Shown: positions 9,309-18,750, numbered from the stretch's first letter. The stretch: 64,000 bases of DNA from Stenotrophomonas nitritireducens (GCF_001700965.1 NZ_CP016756.1:3152501-3216500); one strand, 5' to 3'. Translations and numbers: made by a program. Notes: a model not told the origin generated them from the sequence alone.

Positions 9309-10922
9309 ATGAACGCCTCCAGCGCCATCCGCCGCGACGTCGGCCCCATCGCCCTGATGCTTACCGGCCTGGGCTCGATCATCGGCTCCGGCTGGCTGTT
9401 CGGCGCATGGCGCGCGGCGGGCCTGGCCGGGCCGGGGGCGATCTGGGCCTGGGTGCTGGGTGCGGCCATCATCCTCACCATCGCTCTGACTTATGCCGAA
9501 CTCGGCGCGATGTTCCCCGAATCCGGCGGCATGGTCCGTTACAGCCATTACTCGCACGGCTCACTGGTGGGTTTCATCGCCGCCTGGGCCAACTGGATCG
9601 CCATTGTCTCGGTGATCCCGGTCGAAGCCGAAGCCTCGGTGCAATACATGGCGTCATGGCCGTGGCAGTGGGCGCAGAACATGTATGTGCAGCAGCCCGG
9701 CGGCATGGGTGAGCTCAGCCACGCGGGGCTGATGATCGCGGCGGTGCTGGTGGTCATCTATTTCCTCATCAACTATTGGAGCGTGAAGCTGTTCGCGCGT
9801 TCCAACAGCATCATCACGATGTTCAAGCTGATCGTGCCGACGCTTACCGGTGTGGCGCTGATCGCCAGCGGCTTTCATGCCGAGAATTTCTCGGTCGGAC
9901 TGAAAGGGGCGGGCACGCCGATACTGGATTTCTCGGCGATCCTCACCGCCATCGCGACGGCCGGCATCGTTTTTAGTTTCAATGGCTTCCAGAGTCCGGT
10001 GAACCTGGCGGGTGAAGCGCGCAATCCGGGCCGCAGCATTCCGTTTGCAGTAGTGGGCTCCATCCTGCTGGCAGCGGTGGTTTACGTGCTGCTGCAGGTG
10101 GCCTACATCGGCGCGGTGCCGACACAGATGCTGGCCGAGCATGGTTGGCATGGCATCGATTTCCGTTCGCCTTTCGCTCAACTTGCCCTGATCGCTAACC
10201 TGCATTGGCTGGCGGTGCTGCTGTATGTGGATGCTTTCGTCAGCCCTAGCGGCACTGGCATGACCTATACCGCCACCACCGCACGCATGATCTACGGCAT
10301 GCAGCAGAACGGCACCGCGCCCAAGCTGTTGGGCAACATCCATCCGCGCTGGGGCGTACCGCGCCCGGCAATGTGGTTGAACCTGGCGGTGTCGTTCCTG
10401 TTCCTGTTCTTCTTCCGTGGCTGGGGCACGTTGGCGGCGGTGATTTCGGTAGCCACGGTGATCTCGTACATGACCGGGCCGATCAGCGTGATGTCGCTGC
10501 GTCGCACCGCGCCGAATCTGCATCGCCCGCTGCGGATCATCGGCCTGCCGCTGCTGGCGGGCGTGGCCTTCGTGATGGCCACCGAACTGCTGTACTGGGC
10601 GCGCTGGCCGTTGACCGGCGAGATCATCTTATTGATGGTGGTGGCGCTGCCGATCTACATCTATTACCAGCGCAAGATCGGCTGGCATGATTTCTCGCGG
10701 CAGCTGAAGGGCGCGCTGTGGTTGATCTGCTATCTGCCGCTGCTGGCGCTGGTGTCTTGGGCGGGCAGCACCGCGTTCGGCGGTGCCGGCTACCTCAGCT
10801 ACGGCTGGGACCTGCTGCTGGTGGCGGCTATCGGCGTAGTGTTCTACTTGTGGGGCGTCCATTCGGGTTGGCGCACGCCATCGATGGATGTGGCAGAGCG
10901 CGAAGCGCGGGCGCATGGCTGA
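9309..10922 (+). CDS. APC-superfamily amino acid permease
   Basis: This 537-residue inner-membrane transporter has about 12-14 hydrophobic segments. The N-terminus MLTGLGSIIGSGWLFGAWRA carries the G-S-I-I-G-S-G-W-L-F unwound-helix motif for substrate binding in the APC family. FNGFQSPVNLAGEARNPGR matches the helix 6 to loop region of the same family. The C-terminus is longer than in minimal APC permeases. It resembles the aspartate:proton symporter branch, but the substrate cannot be fixed. It is preceded by a repeat array and followed by a short gap. The ATG has a GGAAAG ribosome site. Confidence 0.9.
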   Translation: MNASSAIRRDVGPIALMLTGLGSIIGSGWLFGAWRAAGLAGPGAIWAWVLGAAIILTIALTYAELGAMFPESGGMVRYSHYSHGSLVGFIAAWANWIAIVSVIPVEAEASVQYMASWPWQWAQNMYVQQPGGMGELSHAGLMIAAVLVVIYFLINYWSVKLFARSNSIITMFKLIVPTLTGVALIASGFHAENFSVGLKGAGTPILDFSAILTAIATAGIVFSFNGFQSPVNLAGEARNPGRSIPFAVVGSILLAAVVYVLLQVAYIGAVPTQMLAEHGWHGIDFRSPFAQLALIANLHWLAVLLYVDAFVSPSGTGMTYTATTARMIYGMQQNGTAPKLLGNIHPRWGVPRPAMWLNLAVSFLFLFFFRGWGTLAAVISVATVISYMTGPISVMSLRRTAPNLHRPLRIIGLPLLAGVAFVMATELLYWARWPLTGEIILLMVVALPIYIYYQRKIGWHDFSRQLKGALWLICYLPLLALVSWAGSTAFGGAGYLSYGWDLLLVAAIGVVFYLWGVHSGWRTPSMDVAEREARAHG

Positions 10923-11024
10923 TGGGAGATGATCGTGGCTGCGCGGCTACACTGAGACAGGCGCGGCGGTTCCGGTCTTCGTGGTGATCGTCGACAATAT
11001 CGGCATTCTTTGCTGGAAGCGCTG

Positions 11025-11579
11025 ATGTCCATCTACCTGACGCCGTTTGCACGTACCCGCCTGTTTCCGCGCACTCCGCGTGCCAACACCATCCAGGACA
11101 GCAGCGCAGAGGCGTTCGAGCAGTATTTGAACGCACATGCCGCCGACAAGGTGCTCGATGGTTACGCGCCGTTCTGCAAGCTGCATGTCTACCGGAACTG
11201 GACCAGCACCCGCTGCCTGACCGTGCCTATTACCGAGCAGAACCGCCATCTGCTGCGCTCCGGCTACGAGGCGCGCAGCCGCGAGGAGTTGCCGGTGCTG
11301 GTGCGCTGGTTCGAGGGCGTGGAGCCGGCCGTGGCCGACTACCTGGTGGTCATCCTCTACAGCCGCGAGCAGCTGCAGAAGGAAGGTTCGCCGATCGAGG
11401 CAGATTGGGGAGTGGTGGGTTGCCTGTATACCGCCACGCCCGAAGAGATACCAATGGCGCCGATCACCATGATGCGCAACGCGTTGGGCGTGGAAGAGGG
11501 CGGCTCCGGTGTGCCGATTGACCGTGCGGCGTATGCGCGTGCGGTGGAGTTCTGGGGTGCCAATGCAAACTGGCGCTGA
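11025..11579 (+). CDS. DUF3228 family protein
   Basis: This 184-residue soluble protein matches the DUF3228 family. Visible features are LTPFARTRLFPRTPRANTIQ, and DWGVVGCLYTATPEEIPMAPITMMRNALG near the C-terminus. The function of the family is unknown. The ATG at 11025 is preferred over an upstream TTG because it has a GGAAG ribosome site. Its 3' end overlaps the start of the next gene by 17 bp, so the two are probably co-translated. Confidence 0.8.
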   Translation: MSIYLTPFARTRLFPRTPRANTIQDSSAEAFEQYLNAHAADKVLDGYAPFCKLHVYRNWTSTRCLTVPITEQNRHLLRSGYEARSREELPVLVRWFEGVEPAVADYLVVILYSREQLQKEGSPIEADWGVVGCLYTATPEEIPMAPITMMRNALGVEEGGSGVPIDRAAYARAVEFWGANANWR

Positions 11580-12000
11580 TTCGTTGCTGCATACATCCAG
11601 ACCGACGCGTCTATTTGGCCTGAGTGGTTGGCACATTTTTTTGGCGATGCTGGTGTTCGCGATTGAAGTGGTGATCGCCACGCGTCTGCCACATGTGTCG
11701 TGGGTGCGTGCCTATCTGGGCGATGTGCTGGTAGTGGTGCTGCTGTATGCAATGGTCCGCAGCGTGCTGCGCATCAACGACTACCTGGTGCTGCTGATGG
11801 TGTTCGTATTCGCCTGCGGTATCGAGATGGCCCAGTATTTCCACGTCGCCGAGCGTCTGGGCTACGTGCGCGGCGATGTGATGTATACGGTAATCGGCAA
11901 TACCTTCTCGTGGGGCGACATCATCTGCTATGCAGTGGGTTGCATCGCCACCGGCGTGATCCTGCTGCTGGCGCGCGCTTTGTTGCGCATTCATCGTTGA
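11563..12000 (+). CDS. DUF2809 family membrane protein
   Basis: This 145-residue protein has about four transmembrane segments, in the style of DUF2809 proteins. GDVLVVVLLYAMVRSVL is followed by FACGIEMAQYF and by GNTFSWGDIICYAVG, where polar residues lie within the membrane-facing motifs. The ATG at 11563 lies inside the end of the DUF3228 gene, indicating an operon. The family has no assigned function. Confidence 0.8.
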   Translation: MQTGADSLLHTSRPTRLFGLSGWHIFLAMLVFAIEVVIATRLPHVSWVRAYLGDVLVVVLLYAMVRSVLRINDYLVLLMVFVFACGIEMAQYFHVAERLGYVRGDVMYTVIGNTFSWGDIICYAVGCIATGVILLLARALLRIHR

Positions 12001-12012
12001 TGTCCAACGCAT

Positions 12013-12047
12013 GACGCGTCTGCCTGACGTGCGGCGGACGCGTCTTT
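12013..12047 (+). terminator. Terminator-like repeat after the DUF2809 gene
   Basis: Two copies of the palindrome GACGCGTC, 16 bases apart, can pair with each other. The second is followed by TTTAAC. It lies just after the DUF2809 stop and could end that transcript. Confidence 0.4.
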
Positions 12048-12077
12048 AACAAGCCTTAACGGCTGTTCGCGTAGAAT

Positions 12078-12178
12078 GAGCCGGCTCAGCATCATCCAGC
12101 GCTCGCGCTCAGGCAACCTGCCTGTTGATGCTTGGACAGCCGGCACTACGCCTTACCGGGATGATCCCGGTTTTTTCT
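12078..12178 (+). ncRNA. Structured leader or small RNA ending in an intrinsic terminator, upstream of proP
   Basis: The sequence can fold into a branched RNA. The outer stem P1 pairs GCCGGCT (12080-12086) with AGCCGGC (12138-12144). P2 pairs AGCATCA (12088-12094) with TGATGCT (12126-12132). Inside lie P3, AGCG/CGCT (12098-12109), and P4, CAGGCA/TGCCTG (12110-12124). A terminator hairpin, CCGGGA-TGA-TCCCGG plus six T (12156-12176), follows. A TAGAAT -10-like box lies at 12072-12077. The proP start is 126 bp past the terminator, so this could be an attenuated leader (a riboswitch-like element) or an independent small RNA. No known class was recognised. Confidence 0.5.
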
Positions 12179-12303
12179 GTCCCTGACCGTTCCCGTGGCC
12201 TTTGTCGCGGGGCATTCCTTCGTGCGCATTACGGCCTGCGCGAGCTCATGCAAGCCATGGCCAAGCACGCAAACCACTCAGTAAGGGGAGGACTGGTCCT
12301 GTC

Positions 12304-13833
12304 ATGTCTACAGGTGAATCCACTATCCGCAATGAGCCGATGCAAATCGACGACATCACCGTCATCGATAAGGCGAAAGTAAAGAAAGCAGTCACCGCCG
12401 CGGCGTTGGGCAACGCGATGGAATGGTTCGATTTCGGCGTGTACGGCTTTGTCGCCTACGCGTTGGGCAAGGTGTTCTTCCCCGGGGCATCGCCCAGTGT
12501 GCAGACCATCGCCGCACTGGCTACGTTCTCGGTACCGTTCCTGGTGCGGCCGTTGGGTGGCGTGTTCTTCGGGGTAATGGGGGACAGATTCGGCCGGCAG
12601 AAAGTGCTGTCGGCAACCATCATCCTGATGGCCATCAGTACCTTCTGCATCGGCTTGATTCCTTCCTATGAAAGCATCGGCATCCTTGCGCCGATCCTGC
12701 TGCTGTTGTGCAAGCTGGCGCAGGGCTTCTCGGTGGGCGGTGAATACACCGGTGCGGCGGTCTTCGTTGCAGAGTTCTCACCTGACCGGCGGCGCGGCTT
12801 TCTGAGCAGTTGGCTGGACTTTGGCTCCATCATTGGTTTTGTCTCCGGTGCCGGTGTGGTGGTGCTGTTGAGCAGCATCGTCGGCGAAGAACAGTTTCTG
12901 GAATGGGGCTGGCGTATTCCATTTTTCCTTGCTGCGCCGCTTGGCCTGATCGGCCTGTACCTGCGCCACGCCGCTGAAGAAACCCCGGCATTCACCGAGC
13001 AATTGGAGCGCATGGAGAAGGACGACCAGGATGCGGTAGGCAGTGCGCCGCGCATCTCGTTCAAGGAAATCGTCAGCAAATACTGGCGTTCGCTGCTGGT
13101 CTGTGTGGGCATCGTGCTGGTCACCAACGTCACCTACTACATGTTGCTGACGTACATGCCTACCTATCTGTCGCACAACCTGCACTATTCGGAAGACCAC
13201 GGTGTGCTGATCATCATCGTGGTGATGGTGGGCATGTTGTTCGTGCAGCCCTTCGTCGGCATGGCCAGTGACCGCATCGGCCGCCGGCCGTTCATTGCTG
13301 CTGGCAGCCTGGGTTTGTTGGTTGCGGCGATACCGGCCTTCCATCTGATCACCAGCGGCAACACCGGTTGGATCTTCGTTGGCCTGTTGCTGTTGGCGGT
13401 GCTGTTGAACTGCCTGATCGGCGTGATGGCTTCAACCTTGCCGGCAATGTTTCCGACGCGCGTGCGCTACAGCGCGCTGGCCAGTGCCTTCAACATCTCG
13501 GTGATCATTGCTGGTGTGACGCCGACGCTCGCCGCCTGGTTGGTGGAAACCACCGGTGACCTGATGATGCCGGCTTACTACCTGATGGTGGTCGCAGCCA
13601 TCGGCCTGGTTACCGCGTATTTCATGCACGAAACAGCCAACAAGCCGATGCGCGGTGATACGCCGAATGCGGGTAGCCGCCGCGAGGCGCGCGAGCTGCT
13701 GCAGGAGCAATACGACCATATCGAGGCCAGCGTTGATGGCCTGGACGTGGAGATCAACGATATGCAGGACAAGCTCGCTAACCTTGAGCGACGCAAGCAG
13801 GCCTTGATCGATCGGCATCCTGATCTGGTGTGA
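12304..13833 (+). CDS. proP: ProP-type proline/glycine betaine:H+ symporter (MFS)
   Basis: This 509-residue major facilitator protein imports osmoprotectants with protons. It shows ALGNAMEWFDFGVYGFVAYALG, GDRFGRQKVLS and FSVGGEYTGAAVFVAEFSPDRRRG, all characteristic of the ProP/metabolite:H+ symporter group. The C-terminus (about 465-509) is a charged heptad stretch, HIEASVDGLDVEINDMQDKL and onward. It corresponds to the coiled coil that tunes osmosensing in E. coli ProP, and the length is close to the E. coli protein. The ATG at 12304 is chosen over an upstream in-frame start because of the AAGGGGAGG ribosome site. It is preceded by a structured leader with a terminator. Confidence 0.88.
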   Translation: MSTGESTIRNEPMQIDDITVIDKAKVKKAVTAAALGNAMEWFDFGVYGFVAYALGKVFFPGASPSVQTIAALATFSVPFLVRPLGGVFFGVMGDRFGRQKVLSATIILMAISTFCIGLIPSYESIGILAPILLLLCKLAQGFSVGGEYTGAAVFVAEFSPDRRRGFLSSWLDFGSIIGFVSGAGVVVLLSSIVGEEQFLEWGWRIPFFLAAPLGLIGLYLRHAAEETPAFTEQLERMEKDDQDAVGSAPRISFKEIVSKYWRSLLVCVGIVLVTNVTYYMLLTYMPTYLSHNLHYSEDHGVLIIIVVMVGMLFVQPFVGMASDRIGRRPFIAAGSLGLLVAAIPAFHLITSGNTGWIFVGLLLLAVLLNCLIGVMASTLPAMFPTRVRYSALASAFNISVIIAGVTPTLAAWLVETTGDLMMPAYYLMVVAAIGLVTAYFMHETANKPMRGDTPNAGSRREARELLQEQYDHIEASVDGLDVEINDMQDKLANLERRKQALIDRHPDLV

Positions 13834-13849
13834 TCAGGATGCCGCCCCT

Positions 13850-14298
13850 TGCACCGAAGGTGCAGGGGAGGGCCGGGGAAACGTTGGCTTTTGCTTGGGT
13901 AGAGCCGAGCCATGCTCGGCCAGGGCCTTACGGGAAAGCCTCTGCCGAGCATGGCTCGGCACTACCGCTTCGCCCCCTCCCTTTCGCGCAGCGAAGGGGA
14001 GGGTTGGGGAGGGGGTTTGCTTTTGCCCGGGTAGAGCCGAGCCACGCTCGGCCAAGGCCTTACCAGGAAAGCCTCTGCCGAGCATGGCTCGGCACTACCG
14101 CTTCGCCCCCTCCCTTTCGCGCAGCGAAGGGGAGGGTTGGGGAGGGGTTGGCTTTTGACTGTGTAGAGCCGAGCCATGCTCGGCTGGGCTCTACTAGGAA
14201 AGCCTCTGCCGAGCATGGCTCGGCACTACCACTTCGTTCCTTAGACAGTCTGAAAGATCGCAGGATCATTTCCCCGGGTGCGCTGCGCTTACCCGGGC
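13850..14298. repeat. Tandem composite repeat, three SMAG units, plus hairpin
   Basis: A second copy of the composite array follows proP. The three units have a 132 bp period, with SMAG pairs at 13899-13921/13943-13965, 14031-14053/14076-14098 and 14163-14185/14207-14229. CCCTCCCTTTCGCG palindromes lie between units. The first unit has a variant palindrome, CCCCTTGCACCGAAGGTGCAGG. A CCCGGGT/ACCCGGG hairpin at about 14274-14298 ends the block. No gene lies between proP and 14326. Confidence 0.9.
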
Positions 14299-14325
14299 TA
14301 TGTGCTTGCGCTATGCCTTCGCAAA

Positions 14326-14589
14326 TCAAACATTGCAACGGAAGCGCAACGCATTGAGCTGCGGGAAGCGCGCGATGATGGCGATGGCTTCCTTCCAATG
14401 CGTTTCAAACGCATCTTCCTCCACCGGCAGAAACGTCGGGGCGACATCATCGAAGCGGAACTCGACCCCTTGCTCCGGCAATCGCTGGCGGCTTATCGCA
14501 GTGGGCGTGCGGCCGTTGCGCAGGTGCCAGACAAGTTCTTCAATCACGGTGTTCCAGGCATCCACTTCAAGATCATCAATCCACTGCAT
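14326..14589 (-). CDS. Small hypothetical protein (87 aa)
   Basis: This protein is not recognised. The 87-residue product begins MQWIDDLEVDAWNTVIEELV and contains acidic and aromatic residues with a C-terminal FPQLNALRFRCNV. Codon use looks like that of real genes here, and the ATG at 14589 has an AAGGA ribosome site 8 bases upstream. A longer in-frame extension to 14700 looks less like protein. It lies alone between a repeat array and the divergent vgrG. Confidence 0.5.
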   Translation of the reverse strand: MQWIDDLEVDAWNTVIEELVWHLRNGRTPTAISRQRLPEQGVEFRFDDVAPTFLPVEEDAFETHWKEAIAIIARFPQLNALRFRCNV

Positions 14590-15037
14590 GTGGCGGGTCC
14601 TTGGCTCGGTGGTAGTGCAGGGCAACGCGGGTGGGTGAAGTGCTGGATACGGCTGAATCCGGATGATGGCGAGCCAATCATCGCGCAATTGCGCTTGCAC
14701 CGCTTGATCTGCGCAGATGCGGTGTCAGAGCATCCGCCGGACATTGGATCGTTCCCTTGTTCGGACATTCGGGACGAATCTCAATTCCATGGCTGATCGT
14801 TACCGATATTGCGCGTCAGAAGGCTTATCTGACCGACTCCAGAACATCGGTAACCATTGAAAACAAAAGATTCCATGACTTTACGGCGACTGCCGTAGTG
14901 GTGATGGGGCGTTGGCAAGGTACGGTGGCTGCAGTACCGTGCCGTGAAAACCCGCGCCGCTGACTTCTGGTAAATTCCGCGAAAGGAATCCGATTTGTGT
15001 CTGCAGATTGCAGACAGTCATCACATCTGGAATAGGC
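14590..15037. other. Intergenic region upstream of the first vgrG
   Basis: No convincing gene is seen in these 448 bases. The stretch is A+T-richer than its surroundings towards 14800-15000 and should contain the vgrG promoter. A TTCTGGTAAATTCC segment near 14965-14980 resembles the TTCTGATAGATTCG segment found at the equivalent place before the second vgrG. It is therefore a candidate shared promoter element. Confidence 0.4.
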
Positions 15038-17815
15038 ATGGATAAGCTGAATAACCTGATGGTGCAGGTCGCTGTGCTGGGCAATGCACAACGCCAGTAC
15101 CAACTGCAGTGCGACGACTTTGGCAGCAACGTGGTCGAACGTTGGCGGGGGCGCGATGCTTTGTCCGCACATGCCGTTACCGAGGTGGACATACTTTCCA
15201 CTGACCAAGGCGTTGATCTGCAGGCACTGATCGCCAAGCCGGCAGTGTTGTTGATGCGCACCGCGCAAGGCGACGAACAACGCCGCAGCGGCCTGATTGC
15301 ATCGGCTAGCCGCATTGGCAGTGATGGCGGCTTGGTGCGCTACCGTCTGTCATTGCAGTCTTGGACCTGGTGGTTGCAGCACGCGCGGCATAGCCGCGTA
15401 TTCCAGGACAAGACTGTTCGCCAGATTGTGGACAGCGTGCTCGAGGACTACCCGGATCTGGCCAACTGGCGCTGGGCCGAAGGTTGCGATGACTTCATTG
15501 CTTCGCGCGTGCGCAGCTATTGCGTGCAATACCGCGAAAGCGATCTGGCATTCGTGCAACGGCTGCTAGCCGAGGAAGGCTTGGGTTGGCGCCTGTGTCA
15601 GGACGAACAAGCACCCTGCGGCAACAGTATTGAGATCTTCGCTGACAGTGTGGCGCTGCCGCAGGACGCGGCCAGTGCCACAGTCGGTGTGCGCTTCCAT
15701 CGCAGCGATGCCACCGAGTCCAGCGACAGCATCCAGGTGCTGGGGCGGCGGCGTGCGCTGCGCAGTACCCGGATCAGCCTGCTCAGTGACGACTACCGCT
15801 CCGTGCGCGGCATCAGCGCGCAGCTGCCGCTGGATGGCGGCGGCGATCAATCCCAGCGTGAAAGCTACGACCCGGTGGGGGCGTACGCCTTCAGCAATGC
15901 CGCTGCGGCAGCGTGGTACGCCAAGCTGCAGGCGCAGGCGCATGAAGTGCACGGCCGCACCTGGTTGGGGCAGGGTACGGTGCGTGGCTTCCAATCCGGC
16001 ACCTGGTTGCAGGTACAGCAGGCGCCGTTTGCTGAAGCACCGGAACTGCTGTTGACCGAAGTGGATCACGCCGGCATCAACAACCTGCCCACCGATGTTC
16101 GTCAGGCAATGGACGCGGCGCTGGGCAAGGCGCCCACCGCCGATGCGGATGCCGTGCTATGGCAGCAGGCCGAGAAGGTGGGCTACGCCAACCGCTTCCA
16201 GGCGACTGAACGCGCGATGCCGTGGCGGCCAGCACTGGTGGACGGCACCGGCCAGCGGCTCAATCCGCGGCCCACCGCGCCCGGTTACCAGACCGCACGC
16301 GTGGTGGCATCGCACGGCTGCAAGGGCCAGGACGTGCACGCGGACAGCATGGGCCGCATCCGCGTCTGCTTCCATTTCCAGAATGGCGAGGCCGATACCA
16401 CATGGTTGCGCGTTGCCCAGCGTTACGCCGGCCCCGGTGTCGGCGCGCAGTTCCTGCCGCGCATCGGCCAGGAAGTGCTGGTGGGCTTTCTGGACGGCGA
16501 TATCGACCGGCCCATCGTGTTGGGCGCGCTCTACAACGGCCGCGGTGAGGCCGGCGTTGCGCCGACGCCGGCGGGCGCCAAGGCCGATGCCGAGCGCAGC
16601 GCCTACGCACAGGCACGTGATGGCAGCAGCAGTGCGCAGGGCAACCTGAGTGGTGGGCAGGCGCCGGCATGGCACGCCGCTGGCGCGGGTGACGACGCCC
16701 ACCGCAATGCGGGCGCTGTCTGGGGCATCCGTTCGCGCGAATGGGAGGGCGGCCAAGGCAGCAATCACCTTCTGTTCGACGACAGCGACCAGCAACTGCG
16801 CGTGCAGCTGGCCAGCAGCCAGCAGACCTCGCAGCTGAGCCTTGGTCATCTGCGCCACCAGGCCGACAACTTCCTCGGCAGCCTGCGCGGCACCGGCTTT
16901 GAACTGCGCAGCGACGCCTGGGGCGCGGTGCGCGCCAGCTCCGGCGCATGGTTCAGCGCCTACGCGCACCGCAGCGACACCCCGGCTGGCGAAGTCGTAC
17001 AGCCAGCGGCCCTGCTCAACCAACTGCAAAGCCTGAGCACCCGTTTCAGCCAAGCCGCACGCACCCACCTGACCAGTACGCTGGTGATGAAGGAGGGCGC
17101 GCGTGGCAAGGAGCGCTCCAGCATCGTGCCGGATCAGGCGCCACTGGCCGCAATGCTGGCCAGCGCCAAGACCACGGTAGCCGGCGCGGCATTCGACGCC
17201 GCCAGCGGCGAAGCCGCTCAACGTCAGGCCACAGCAGGCAGCGGCCGCGTCCCGCACAGCGGCGACCCGCTGCTCGGCTTTGCCGCGCCCGCAGGCATCG
17301 CACACGTCGCAGGGCAGGCCCTGCACTGGTCGGTGGGCGAAGGCCTGCTGCTGGCCAGCGGTGGCGACAGCGACACCGCGGTGATGGGCAACGCCCGCCT
17401 GCACGCTGGGCAGGCCATCGGCATGTTGGCCTGTGCGGTAGAGGGCGGCGCCGAAGGCGGAAGCGCTTTGAGCGTGGTGGCCGGCACCGGCGAGTTGAAC
17501 GTGCAGGCCCAACACGACGAAGTGCGCCTGCAATCGCGGCAGGCGCTACGCGCAGCCAGCGCGCAGGGCGTGGTGGAGCTTGCTGCAGGCAAGACGATCC
17601 ACATTGCTACGTCGGGCGGCGCCAGCCTGACCATCGAAGGCGGGAACATCACGTTCAACTGTCCGGGCACGATTACAGTGCATGCGAGCAAGAAGTCGTT
17701 TGTTGGGCCGGTGCAGAAGGCCTATCCATTGCCTGCTTTCCGCGAGTCGATTTGTTGGGAGTGCTTGCTGCAGGCAATGAAGAAGGGTCAGGTTTTGGCG
17801 GCCAAAAATGGTTGA
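15038..17815 (+). CDS. vgrG: Type VI secretion spike protein VgrG (first copy)
   Basis: VgrG trimers form the tip of the T6SS tube and carry effectors into target cells. This 925-residue copy has a phage gpD-like N-terminal region (about 1-330) and a gp5 OB-fold with IRVCFHFQNGEADTTWLRVAQ (about 440-510). The Vgr region from about 555 is followed by a DUF2345 beta-helix extension (about 745-890). It ends HASKKSFVGP followed by a short tail with CWEC. The start MDKLNNL is chosen because the second VgrG begins the same way. The gene after it is a DUF4123 adaptor, which normally loads an effector onto VgrG. No T6SS sheath or baseplate genes are in the window. Confidence 0.96.
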   Translation: MDKLNNLMVQVAVLGNAQRQYQLQCDDFGSNVVERWRGRDALSAHAVTEVDILSTDQGVDLQALIAKPAVLLMRTAQGDEQRRSGLIASASRIGSDGGLVRYRLSLQSWTWWLQHARHSRVFQDKTVRQIVDSVLEDYPDLANWRWAEGCDDFIASRVRSYCVQYRESDLAFVQRLLAEEGLGWRLCQDEQAPCGNSIEIFADSVALPQDAASATVGVRFHRSDATESSDSIQVLGRRRALRSTRISLLSDDYRSVRGISAQLPLDGGGDQSQRESYDPVGAYAFSNAAAAAWYAKLQAQAHEVHGRTWLGQGTVRGFQSGTWLQVQQAPFAEAPELLLTEVDHAGINNLPTDVRQAMDAALGKAPTADADAVLWQQAEKVGYANRFQATERAMPWRPALVDGTGQRLNPRPTAPGYQTARVVASHGCKGQDVHADSMGRIRVCFHFQNGEADTTWLRVAQRYAGPGVGAQFLPRIGQEVLVGFLDGDIDRPIVLGALYNGRGEAGVAPTPAGAKADAERSAYAQARDGSSSAQGNLSGGQAPAWHAAGAGDDAHRNAGAVWGIRSREWEGGQGSNHLLFDDSDQQLRVQLASSQQTSQLSLGHLRHQADNFLGSLRGTGFELRSDAWGAVRASSGAWFSAYAHRSDTPAGEVVQPAALLNQLQSLSTRFSQAARTHLTSTLVMKEGARGKERSSIVPDQAPLAAMLASAKTTVAGAAFDAASGEAAQRQATAGSGRVPHSGDPLLGFAAPAGIAHVAGQALHWSVGEGLLLASGGDSDTAVMGNARLHAGQAIGMLACAVEGGAEGGSALSVVAGTGELNVQAQHDEVRLQSRQALRAASAQGVVELAAGKTIHIATSGGASLTIEGGNITFNCPGTITVHASKKSFVGPVQKAYPLPAFRESICWECLLQAMKKGQVLAAKNG

Positions 17816-17827
17816 TGGAGTACTCAA

Positions 17828-18634
17828 ATGAATCGTCACTACATCGATCTGTTTTCGTCTTCCGTTGTTGACGACGTGATGGAATTTCTTCCGCAGGATC
17901 GTCCAGTTTTCGCATTGCTTGATCTGGCGTTCTGTGGGGCTCGCGAACGGGCGCGGCTGGAGGGGAACTTTCTGACACTTCGCTTGTACGAGCGCTTTGG
18001 CAGCGAAGGTCCTGCAGCGGAGCTGACTCCTTCATTGTTGGAGTTGCCGCTGGATCTCGAGCAGCGCCGGAAAGCGTTGGTGGAACTATGTACCTTGTCG
18101 AGCGGTTGTCCGATGCTCTCGTTGCTGCTGTTCAACGGAGGATTGGATGAGGCCTATATGCATCTGCAAGCACAAATGGAGGCGCGCGCGGAGGGCGGGA
18201 GCTTTTTGGTGAGGCTGGCAGATACGCGGTGCTTACCAACCTGGGTTGCCGCACTATCGACATCGCAGAAGGAACGGTTCCTTGCAGGGGTCGAGAGCTG
18301 GTGGTACGTGACTCGGGATGGAAAATTTGCGCGAATCGACGGGCTGGGGCATGCCCGATCTTGGACCGAGGTGCGGCCCTATGATTTGACGATTGAGCAG
18401 CGTCGTCGGCTTCAAATTGCGGCTGTTCCGGATATGGTTATCGCCTATCTACATTCGCGGCCTGATGCATTTGGCACCTTGGGACCGTTCCCGGCGCGGA
18501 TCCATGCTGGCGTTCAAGCGGTGCTTGATGAGTTCGAGGGCGATCCGTTGATGCTGTCCGCGGCAGTCTACCGCTCGATTCTGGAAGCATTACATTCGCA
18601 ATCACTGCTAGTTCAGCGGGATGATGTCGCTTGA
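17828..18634 (+). CDS. DUF4123 T6SS effector adaptor/chaperone
   Basis: This 268-residue protein matches the DUF4123 adaptor family, which links effectors to the VgrG tip. The best match is RPVFALLDLAFCGARERARL near the start, then GGSFLVRLADTRCLPTWVAALSTSQKERFLAGVESWW. It starts 12 bp after vgrG with a TGGAG ribosome site. Its probable client is the DUF2235 lipase encoded 1.5 kb downstream. It has no signal peptide, as expected for a cytoplasmic chaperone. Confidence 0.88.
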   Translation: MNRHYIDLFSSSVVDDVMEFLPQDRPVFALLDLAFCGARERARLEGNFLTLRLYERFGSEGPAAELTPSLLELPLDLEQRRKALVELCTLSSGCPMLSLLLFNGGLDEAYMHLQAQMEARAEGGSFLVRLADTRCLPTWVAALSTSQKERFLAGVESWWYVTRDGKFARIDGLGHARSWTEVRPYDLTIEQRRRLQIAAVPDMVIAYLHSRPDAFGTLGPFPARIHAGVQAVLDEFEGDPLMLSAAVYRSILEALHSQSLLVQRDDVA

Positions 18635-18750
18635 ACGCCGCAGGGAAACTCTTCCTTGTAAACGGTATGGTGGGCCGCCTAAGTCGTGGCAGACAACGGT
18701 GTTGCAGCAGTACTACATCCCAGTGGAAAACCGTGGATTTCCGAGTCGTT

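Noticed and set aside
14900..14940. Sigma-54 promoter before the first vgrG (TTGGCAAG...GGCTGC)
   Set aside because: The spacing between the GG and GC elements does not fit the -24/-12 consensus, and it is not conserved before the second vgrG.
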